The notes under the pieces were generated by a model. The model was not told the DNA's origin. It searched no databases and was given only the letters and a program-made list of their open reading frames with translations. A stretch of 48,120 bases of DNA. It comes from an uncultured Eubacteriales bacterium. GTDB taxonomy: Bacteria; Bacillota; Clostridia; Oscillospirales; Acutalibacteraceae. The DNA lies in the NCBI GenBank assembly GCA_948968885.1, contig CAREUR010000007.1, positions 1 through 48,120 on the forward strand. The letters are read 5' to 3'. Made by a program: the position numbers and the translations under genes. Of the stretch, positions 32,959-42,300 are shown piece after piece; position 1 is the stretch's first letter; each line of letters opens with the position of its first letter.

Positions 32959-33480
32959 ATGCAAAGATGTGTAAAAAATCGGGCGATTGAAAAAATTGTG
33001 GTTACGGCGGCCATCGCGGCTGTTTATGCTGTTTTGACGGCGATTTCGAGCGCTTTTGGGTTGGCCTTTTCTGGGATTCAGTTTAGGCTCTCGGAGGCTT
33101 TGACGATTCTGCCCGTTTTTTCGCCATACGCTGTGGCTGGGCTCACTTTGGGGTGCTTCATTTCGAATTTGGCAAGCCCTTTTGGCGTTTTCGACATGGT
33201 TTTTGGCACGCTGTCCACGCTCATCGCGGCTTATCTTACCAGAAAATTGTCCTGCGTCACTTTTAAAAATGTTCCGATACTAGCGCCGCTCCCCCCCGTT
33301 GTTGTGGGCGCGGGGATTGTTGGAGCCATGATAGCTTTTTGGCTGCCGGAGGGATTTAGCGCGTATGCGTTTATATTTTCGGCGTTGAGCGTGGGATTGG
33401 GCCAATTTGTAGTTTGCTACGGGTTGGGGATTCCTTTATTTTTCTTAATTCGAAAATTGCAACTTTTTAAAGATGAATAA
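32959..33480 (+). CDS. queT: Queuosine precursor ECF S component QueT
   Basis: A QueT-family membrane protein (173 residues, six helices), the substrate-binding subunit of an ECF transporter for queuosine precursors. Family blocks seen are FSGIQFRLSEALTILPVF, then GLTLGCFISNLASPFGVFDM. ATG 32959 follows GAGGAG; the frame is open further upstream but that part is leader. It is the second S component in the window, again without ECF core subunits nearby. No convincing preQ1 riboswitch was found in front. Confidence 0.92.
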   Translation: MQRCVKNRAIEKIVVTAAIAAVYAVLTAISSAFGLAFSGIQFRLSEALTILPVFSPYAVAGLTLGCFISNLASPFGVFDMVFGTLSTLIAAYLTRKLSCVTFKNVPILAPLPPVVVGAGIVGAMIAFWLPEGFSAYAFIFSALSVGLGQFVVCYGLGIPLFFLIRKLQLFKDE

Positions 33481-33531
33481 GGCATATGTACCGAAGCTTT
33501 ACACGAACGATAGGGGAGGACTTTTTGCAAG

Positions 33532-34923
33532 ATGAGTGAATTAGAGAAGAGGGTGCCAAAGTCGCTGCGAGACATTTCTCCGGTGCGGCTGATTGTATCG
33601 AGCTTTTTCGCGATAATCGTTCTGGGAACGGCACTTTTGTACCTACCGATCGCCTCCAGAAACATGCAGCCGGTTAACCTCATTGACACGCTATTTACCG
33701 CGACTTCGGCAACTTGCGTTACAGGCCTCACGCCGTTTGACACATATTCGCAGTGGTCGGCGTTTGGACAAGTCGTGATAATCCTGCTGATTCAGTTTGG
33801 CGGCCTTGGAATCGTCACTTTTGCAACGGGATTTACGCTGTTTTTTCGCAAAAAGTTGGGCCTTCGGGACATGCAGATAGCGAAAGAATACACGAGCGGC
33901 AGCTTTTTGAATGTAACTCGCCTAATCAAAACCATCCTTATTTGGTCGCTGGGATGCGAGGTTATTGGAGCTTTGCTTTTTGCAATCCGCTTTGTGCCGC
34001 AGTTTGGCGTTGTTAAGGGGTTGTGGATATCCGTTTTTACTGCGATTTCGGCTTATTGCAACGCGGGTTTTGACATAATGGGCTTTATTGCGCCGGGAAC
34101 GAGCTTTATTGCATATGCTACGGATCCGCTTGTGTCGCTGACGGCCTCGATGCTGGTTATTTTGGGCGGCGTCGGATTCGTGGTTATTAGCGACATCTAC
34201 TCGTGCATCTCGAACAAAATAAAGAGCCCCAAGACGCACTTTAAGCTGAATTTGCATTCGTTTATTGTGCTGTTTATGTCCGTCACACTGCTGATTTTGG
34301 GTACGGCTTTGTTCATGTTCTTCGAGTACGACAAGACTTTGGTCGGATACAGCTTTTGGGAAAAGCTGAATATATCATTTTTTCAGGCCACCGTGGTGAG
34401 AACGGCGGGATTTTTCTCGGTGCCAATAGGGCAGGAGAAGACGCTGACGAAGCTTTTGACGGTGATTTTGATGTTCATAGGCGCGTCGTCGGCGTCCACG
34501 GGCGGAGGAATCAAAACGACCACGCTGGTTGTGATTTTGGCCACGTTGCGAAGCGTCATAAGGGGTTACGACGACACGGTCATTTTGAGGCACAAGGTAG
34601 AGAAATTCACGGTGTATAAGGCCTTTTCGCTCACGATGCTGGCGTTTTTCTTGGTCTCGATAGTCACAGCGATCATCGCGATTGTGGAGGCCACTAAGGG
34701 GATCTCTATTTTGGACATAATTTTTGAGACAGTTTCGGCCTTCGCGACAGTTGGCTTAACAACGGGAATAACGGGCATGCTCTCGAATTTGTCGAAGACA
34801 CTTATAATGCTAATGATGTTTATCGGCCGAGTGGGCGCCATCTCGTTCATCTTCTCGGTATCTCTGATGAACGATAAAAATTCTACCAAGGTGCTGCCGT
34901 CCAGCAAGATTATTGTAGGATAA
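33532..34923 (+). CDS. TrkH/KtrB family potassium uptake protein
   Basis: A 463-residue ion-conducting subunit of the Trk/Ktr/HKT family. The four pore repeats with selectivity-filter glycines are visible: SATCVTGLTPFD, SAYCNAGFDI, VVRTAGFFSV and FATVGLTTGI. Eight flanking helices are evident. In size it is KtrB-like. The NAD/nucleotide-binding partner (KtrA/TrkA) is not adjacent. AGGGGAGG precedes ATG. It converges on the lysozyme gene with 26 bases between and no clear terminator. Confidence 0.95.
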   Translation: MSELEKRVPKSLRDISPVRLIVSSFFAIIVLGTALLYLPIASRNMQPVNLIDTLFTATSATCVTGLTPFDTYSQWSAFGQVVIILLIQFGGLGIVTFATGFTLFFRKKLGLRDMQIAKEYTSGSFLNVTRLIKTILIWSLGCEVIGALLFAIRFVPQFGVVKGLWISVFTAISAYCNAGFDIMGFIAPGTSFIAYATDPLVSLTASMLVILGGVGFVVISDIYSCISNKIKSPKTHFKLNLHSFIVLFMSVTLLILGTALFMFFEYDKTLVGYSFWEKLNISFFQATVVRTAGFFSVPIGQEKTLTKLLTVILMFIGASSASTGGGIKTTTLVVILATLRSVIRGYDDTVILRHKVEKFTVYKAFSLTMLAFFLVSIVTAIIAIVEATKGISILDIIFETVSAFATVGLTTGITGMLSNLSKTLIMLMMFIGRVGAISFIFSVSLMNDKNSTKVLPSSKIIVG

Positions 34924-34949
34924 CGGTTAGCCGAGCCGCTGATATTTGG

Positions 34950-35948
34950 TTAATTCGGAATTTTTAAGACTTGACCGGGATAAATCGTTGTGGAATCTAA
35001 ACCGTTTAGCGAGACGATCTCATTGTACCGCGTGCCAGAGCCCAGAAATTTTTGCGCGATGCCCCACAAATTGTCGCCAGGCTCGACGGTATAAGTCCTG
35101 TAGCTGCCGGTGGATTCGCTGCCAGGAATTTTTAAAATCTGGCCGGGATAAATTGTCGTGGAATCCAGGTTATTTAGCGAGACGATCTCGTTGTACCGCG
35201 TGCCAGAGCCCAAAAATCTTTGTGCGATGTCCCATAAATTGTCGCCAGGCTTGACGGTATAATCAAAACTCTCACCAGGACTTGGCTCAGGTGTGGGGTT
35301 TGGCTCTGGAGTGGGGCTGGGAGCGGGGATAGAACCGTCCCATTTGTTCAGTCCGTTCTTCGCGATTATCGCGGGGTAGTCGCGGTAGGATATATCCAAG
35401 TCCACGTCCCCATTAATGCCGCTAACTCGGCCGGTTGAAGAATGTTGCCACATGCCAAAATTCCCCCTAAATGTCGGCCTGGGCCCCCATTGTGCCAGCC
35501 AAATGTCGAATCTATCTAAAACGCTCATGTCAAGGTAATTAAAAAGCCAGTTGAGGTTTGCGTATATCATCGTGTAGTAGCCAGCCTTTTCGACGGTGTC
35601 GCAAAAGGTTAGCGCGATGTTTGCTAAGGTTTCGCGGCCTACGGATAAAATCGGCTCGTATTCTAGGTCTAGCGCGACCGGATAATTGAATTTGTACGGT
35701 GCAATTGTATTTAAAAAATTGTTGGCCTCGGCTGCGGCTTCTTCTACCGACAGCGCGTAACAAAAGTGATATGCGCCCCGTGCCACAGAGGTTTCTGCGA
35801 TGTTGTTCATGTTGTTGGCAAATTGCGGATCAACGCCCTCGGTGCCGTATGAAGCACGAATCATCGCAAACTGGACTCCGTCGGCCTGCACTTGCGGCCA
35901 GTCAATATCTCCTTGATAAAAACTCACGTCTATGCCGTTGTAAGACAT
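34950..35948 (-). CDS. GH25 lysozyme with two C-terminal LysM domains
   Basis: A muramidase that cuts peptidoglycan. Residues ~3-200 are the GH25 domain: GIDVSFYQGDIDW, FAMIRASYGTEG, YHFCYALS, ALDLEYEP (catalytic DxE) and WQHSSTGRV. A Pro/Glu/Thr linker (~225-250) leads to two LysM domains, each with PGDNLW-IAQ-FLGSGTRYNEI; they are nearly identical in sequence, so recently duplicated. The start is ATG 35948 after GGAGGAG. There is no signal peptide, as in spore-cortex or phage-type lysozymes. Divergent from the giant gene. Confidence 0.93.
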   Translation of the reverse strand: MSYNGIDVSFYQGDIDWPQVQADGVQFAMIRASYGTEGVDPQFANNMNNIAETSVARGAYHFCYALSVEEAAAEANNFLNTIAPYKFNYPVALDLEYEPILSVGRETLANIALTFCDTVEKAGYYTMIYANLNWLFNYLDMSVLDRFDIWLAQWGPRPTFRGNFGMWQHSSTGRVSGINGDVDLDISYRDYPAIIAKNGLNKWDGSIPAPSPTPEPNPTPEPSPGESFDYTVKPGDNLWDIAQRFLGSGTRYNEIVSLNNLDSTTIYPGQILKIPGSESTGSYRTYTVEPGDNLWGIAQKFLGSGTRYNEIVSLNGLDSTTIYPGQVLKIPN

Positions 35949-36117
35949 AAAATCTCCTCCATTTTCAACTTCTGCTGCCATAGTATGAGGAATTTGTACT
36001 TTTTGTGAATGTTATAAGTGAAGCAATGAGCCGATTAAAAACTATGTTTAATGCCGGAGGGAGCGAAGAACAGCTGAAAGCAGGATTTTGGATAATAATA
36101 TTGATAAAGTTGATATT

Positions 36118-36151
36118 AAAAAGAGTGCGTATTTTTTGCACTCTTTTTGTT
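36118..36151. terminator. Perfect terminator with no recognised gene upstream
   Basis: An 11-bp perfect stem AAAAAGAGTGC/GCACTCTTTTT is followed by TGTTTTTT. The nearest plus-strand gene upstream is trkH, 1.2 kb away across the antisense lysozyme gene. In the gap 35949-36367 I see no other gene; a 51-codon frame from 36026 runs through the hairpin and is not convincing. Confidence 0.82.
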
Positions 36152-36285
36152 TTTTATAATAAAAATTTAATTGTGCAATAATTTTTGGTAAAATTTTCGC
36201 TTTTAGTTTTTGAGCTTGACGTTTCGCAAGTTATGACGCTTTCTATGTACTAAATAGTGTTTAATTTTTATTTTGCCATAAAAAC

Positions 36286-36314
36286 TTGACAAAAATATTT
36301 TTTTATGATAGTAT
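36286..36314 (+). promoter_or_regulatory. Promoter of the giant LRR gene
   Basis: Consensus TTGACA (36286-36291), 17 bases and TAGTAT (36309-36314), 53 bases before the start. AAGAAAGAAGGG serves as ribosome-binding site. Confidence 0.6.
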
Positions 36315-36367
36315 AAATATATTTAAATGACACAAATTAAGGAATGTTGAAGAAAGAAGGGTTTATA

Positions 36368-39300
36368 ATGTCGGTTAAAAATGTGAAAAAGTTTTTAGAT
36401 TTGGCAAAATCAAATGAAAAATTGCAAAAGGAGTTAATTTTAATTAACAAAAAATTGCAAAAAGAAGAGGGGAACGAGGAAAAATTCATTGCAGATAATA
36501 TTGTTCCACTTGCAAAAAAGAACGGCGTAATTTTTACCGCAAAGGACTTTTTGAAGTACGCAGATGAGCAAATGTCTACGCTAAGCGAAGAGGATTTGTT
36601 AAACGTAAGTGGAGGCGCAAATGCAAAACGAACAGCAATGGCGTGGATATTCGCTGGTATTACTGCTGCATCTTTTGCAGCACCCGCCGTGCAACAGTTT
36701 TTTTCGGAACAGCCAACATCTAGTGCTTTTGCAGGCTCAAATAAATCTAGTGAAGAAAATTCACGTAACAACCAGGATAATGCAAAATCTGATGCCAATC
36801 GCGATATTGATGAAAATTCGAAGACACGCCGAAAAGCAAATGTAGAAAAAAACAAGGTTGAAAAAGTTGCCAAGAACGATAAAGAGGGCTCTAAAGCAAG
36901 CAAAGCAGAGCAAAAAAATCACAAAAACAAAAATAGAGTTTTGCCTACTAATAGTAATGCAAAAAATACGCCGGCAGTGCCACAAATAAACGTTGCACCG
37001 TCTAAGACAAATAATGCCAAAAAGTCGGCAAAAAAATCCACACCAACAGTAGCTCCTGGTGGTGTAGGGCCAACAAAACACGCTAAAAATGTTGGCGGAC
37101 ATGGGGTAGCTGTTTCAGGTTTGAAGGGGAAAGCTGCTAAACCAGCGAGCAAAACAATTGATAACCAAAAGGGTAAAATGAAAGTGCAACCAGAAAGCAA
37201 GCAGAAGGCTCAGCTTAGTATTAATACAGCGGTAAAAAAAGATGACACTGCAAAAGTAGACCAGAATGACAAAAATAAAAAATCAAACGCACAACCTAAG
37301 AAAGAAACGCAAAAGCCACAACTTGAAAAAATGGATAATAATGACAATAAAAAAGCTGTAGCGCCAGCAGAAGCTAATAAAGAAGCAAAAGCAGTGTATT
37401 CGGGCAAATATGGTGCAACAGAAAGTGGCGATGTTAACTGGACATTTAGTGATGGAAAACTAACTTTTTCAGGAACAGGAAAAATGTTCGACCAACCAAA
37501 TTTGAGTGAATGTTTGGCTCCTTGGTATAGCTACAAAAATGATATAACAGAAGTCGTAATAGGAGAAGGCATCACATCTATTGGAAGTAAGGCGTTTTTT
37601 GAATGTAAAAATTTAAAGTCTATTACCATACCTGAAAGTGTAGAAAGGATTAGATTTGGGGCATTTTATGGCTGCCGGGGCTTGACTAATATAAATATTC
37701 CAAATAATGTTGAATCTATTGGAGAAAGAGCATTTTGTGGCTGCCGGGGCTTGACTAATATAAATATTCCAAATAATGTTAAATCTATTGGAGAAGGCGC
37801 ATTTGAAAACTGCCGGGGCTTGACTAGTATAAACATTCCAAGTAGTGTTAATTTTATTGGAAGATATGCTTTTTCCGCAACTTCGTTGATGCAAGTGACC
37901 TTTGAAGGAAATAATGAACCTAATATGGAAACGGATATTTTGGACTATAGTACATTTAATGGTGTCCCGAAAGACATTAAAATTTTTGTCCCTAGCGATT
38001 ATAGTGGGTCTTATTTTGCAGGAATACATGTTACTAAGGTGGCGGATAAAGTAGCTGGGACAGATTCAGAGAAAAGCACTGCTAAATCAAAAACAGAAAC
38101 TAACGCCAAGACAGTGGCCAAAAAGGATGTTACTACAAAAGTAGACCAGAAAGACAAAAATAATGAAGAAAAGCAAGATGTAAAATCTAAAAAAGCTGAT
38201 AAGAAACAAAAAGGAACTGAATCATCAGACAAAACAACTAAAAAAGCAGAAGTAGTGGAATCTGGCTACTGCGGCGCAGAAGGAAGTAATGTTAAATATA
38301 CGATTTATGATGACGACACAATGGTTATTTCTGGCGAAGGGGCTATTAAGAGTTACAAGTATGATATTTCGCCATGGAAATCACATAATGTAAAAACGGT
38401 TATTATAAAAAACGATGTAACATCGATAGGGTATGAGGCCTTTGAAAACTGTAGCAGCTTAACTTCTGTAACTATTCCGGCTAGCGTAACATCGATTGGG
38501 AAGTCTGCATTTAACGGTTGTAGCAGCTTAACTTCTGTAACTATTCCGGCTAGCGTAACATCGATTGGGGAGACTGCATTTAACTGTTGTAGCAGCTTAA
38601 CTTCTGTAACTATTCCGGCTAGCGTAACATCGATTGGGGAGTTTGCATTTAGCTATTGTGACAGCTTAACTTCTGTAACTTTTGAGGGCGATGAGTCGGC
38701 TGAAGTTAGAGAAAACGCGTTTTCAGATTGTAAAAACCTAAAAGAGATTACCGTAACTGCAGATTTTGAAGGCGATACATTTGGCGGCAAACCTGTAAGT
38801 AAGCCAGGGGAAGCCCCAGCGGCAGATTTTACCTCAGACGCCAAGAAAAACGAAGATGGTGGTACTAAAGAAACAGGCGAGACCAAGGTAACTCATAAGG
38901 ATAATGACGATGATGATACTAAATTAGCCGGAAAACGTCTTGAAGACTCAGCCCTATCAGAAGCCCTGCTCGAATTAGAAGCAGAAAATGGCGATAGTAG
39001 CGCCGATAAAGATGCCGAGAATGAAGCAGAGAGATTTGATAAGTTTTTTGGGTATGGTTATACAACAAAAGTAGTGAAATCTGGCGACTGCAGCGCAGAA
39101 GGAAGTAATGTTAAGTATACGATTTATGATGACGACAAAATGGTTATTTCTGGCGAAGGGGCTATTAAGAGTTACAATTATGATACTCTGCCATGGAATT
39201 CATATAATGTAAAAACGGTTATTATAGAAAACGGTGTAACATCGATTGGAAATAGTGCCTTTAATAAATGTAAGAGCTTGACTTCTATAACTATTCCGGC

Positions 39301-42300
39301 TAGCGTAACATCGATTGGGGAGTCTGCGTTTAACTATTGTAGCAGCTTAACTTCTATAACTATTCCGGATAGCGTAACATCGATTAATGATTTTGTCTTT
39401 TGCAACTGTGTCAACTTGCATTCTATAGATATTCGGGGTAATGTAGAAACTGTTGGAAATATGGCATTTGGCAGTTGTACCAGCCTAAAAAGTTTAACGT
39501 ATCACGGCACTGGTGCTCCAAAATTTGGCGCAAATGTATTTGATGACTGTAAAGACCTAGAAAAAGTTAATGTAACTGCAGATTTTAAAGGAGATACATT
39601 TGGCGGCAAACCTGTAAGAAAGTCAGAGGGAGCCCCAGTGGCAGATTTTACCTCAGGCGCCAAGAAAAACGAATATGGTGTTGCTAAAGAAGTAGGCGGG
39701 ACCAAGGTAACTCATAAGGCTGATGACGATAATGTTGACAATAGTGTTGACAATAAAGATGTCGAGGATGAAGCAGGGGGATTTGATAATTTTTTGGGTG
39801 ATGTTTATTCTGAAGAAAGTGATGAACAACCTAATATAAACAGTGGAGTGAATAACGAAATTCCTGATTGGGCAGATGAAGATGTTTCCAATGAAAGAAA
39901 AGAAGCCGATATTTTGATGGAAAAAGGAATTATCGATTCAGACGATGATTTTGATAAACTGTTTAATGAAGTAGCTGATGAGGATCTTGAAGTAAAACCA
40001 TCTAAATTTACAAAGAAAAAAGTCGACGATGACAGAATAGACGACGAGGTTATAAATAAAGACCTTAATGAAAAGGGTGAAGAAACTAAAGAGGTACCTG
40101 TTAGCCCCGGCACTGTGGGGGAAGAAGAACACGCTGAAAATGTTGGCGGATATATTAGGGATTATTCGTCTTGGCATTGGTGGAATATAACAGTTACTAG
40201 TCAGGCAGACCATTTAATTGAATTTTTAAATAAATTGCCAAAAACAAATAACAACTTGCCGGACTTAGGGTATGTAAGCGAGGAAACACGTGCTAAGTTA
40301 GAAAATGACATAATACATGTAGTAAGACAATTTAGGCGTAATAGTGCTGGAAAAATAATTATGCAAGGAGGCTATAATCCATATCAGGAAATATCTGAAG
40401 AAAACGCTGAAATGCTATTAGGTTTGGGAAGGGATACATTGACCTCACAAAGAATGACTCCAACCTCTTTACTTGAAGCATTAACGGATTTGAGAATAGA
40501 TGAGAGCACAGGGTTACCAGATTTGGACAGTAGCGATGCTGAGCTTATTTTTGATGCCCTGAAAACGGCATTAACAGATTTAACTGAGGAGCAAATAAAT
40601 TCTAGTAGCATATCTGAAGCGAATCGCAAAATGTTGATTAAGCTTAGCCAAAAGGTAAGTAATATAGTATCAGCACAGCAGCCTAATGATAGCAGAGGTC
40701 ATAATGAAAAAGAAAAAGATGAAGATGAATATGATCAATTTGAAAAAGAGTTTGATAAAGATGATGAACCTGGCGAAGAAATAAATTCAGATTTTATAAA
40801 AAAAGAAGGAATTGACGACGATGATAGAATAGACGATGATGACGATGTTGGCCATATGGAAGAAACAGTTTCTGCAGATAGTGTTGGTGGTCAAGAAGAC
40901 GACATAAATAAAACTTGGGAAAGTTTAATCTTAGATAAAAACGGAGAGGTATCAAAGAAATATAAGGGCCACTCTGCAATGTCTTATTTGAAAGACAAGT
41001 TGCCAAAGGCGGCAGATGGACTCCCAGATATAGGCAGAATAGAAGATAGTGATATTCGTGAGTTTTACCGACAATTAATAAATGAGGTTGGCAAGAATAT
41101 ATTTGCAGATGAGGAAGGTATACTTTATTACAATAATAGTAAACTTTTTGACGGATTGCAGATTAATGATGATGCTGACATTAAAATGATGTTGCTCCTT
41201 TACGGTAAACTAAATGATGATGCTTTAGAATTTTTGAAAAGTTTACCGCAAAAAGAGGACGGCAGCGCAGATTTAGGCAAGGGGGACGTTAAGCTTGTTA
41301 ATAAATTCCTTTCGGCTATAAATTTTATAGGTGAACACATAGTTGAAGATAAGAGGTTTGGCCAATTTAAATTCGTTGGTGAAGCTCAAGATGCTAAAGA
41401 AACTGAACATACAAAAATATTAAACCTTTCTCAGGACGAACTTGAGCTTTTATATAAGACTAGGGAAGCCCTGCCTGCAGAACAAAAAGTTTCTTTTGTA
41501 AAAATCCTAAATGATTTATCTAAAACGGAAGAGGGTCTTCCAGATTTAAATAAGGCAGATCCGACAATTGCTATGTATTTAAGGCTTTCTGTGCTCTCTT
41601 TGGGCGAGCAAATAACCCAAAATAGGGATGGTAGTTATTCTATTAGCGATGAAGCAAGAGCTAGATTTAACCTTACTAATGATGACATTAAAACAATAAA
41701 AACTCTTGGAGACCGACAAGCAGAAATAGAGAAAAGCTATAATAGAAAACAAACGGCCATAGGTATTGCTCAAGGTGTAGCGCTCGGTGGTGCGGCTGCT
41801 GTGGCGGCTTATTTTGCAGCTGGTATGCCAATATTGGCTGGTGTGACTCTTTTTGGTGACGGAAGCATTGAAAATGTCAAGAAAAATGCAAAAGCTTATT
41901 ATAAAGGGTCAAAACTTGAAAGTGGTGTAAATAAAGTAAGCTCTACAGCAACAGAAGTTGCTGAAAAAGTAAAAACTTCTTATAAAGGGTCAAAACTTGA
42001 AAGTGGTGTAAATAAAGTAACCTCTACAGTAACAGAAGTCGCTGAAAAAGTAAAAACTTCTTATGAAAAAATGAAAAACAAACCTTTTGAAATAGAGGTT
42101 ACGCCAGAAACACCGGCGTCTAAAGTTAAAAATAGCAATAATGAGTCTAAAAATGCAATTAATGAAGGTAGGGCATTTTTAGAAAAAATAAACTTGCTGA
42201 ATGAAGAGTCAACGGCAAATTTAAACCAAGTAGATACAGGAATCAATGCTGCGCAAATAGATACAGGAATATCACCTGTTAACGCTTCGCATCTTGATCC

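Noticed and set aside
36026..36181. 51-codon plus-strand frame before the giant gene
   Set aside because: It reads straight through a perfect intrinsic terminator hairpin and its C-terminal half is composed of the T-run.
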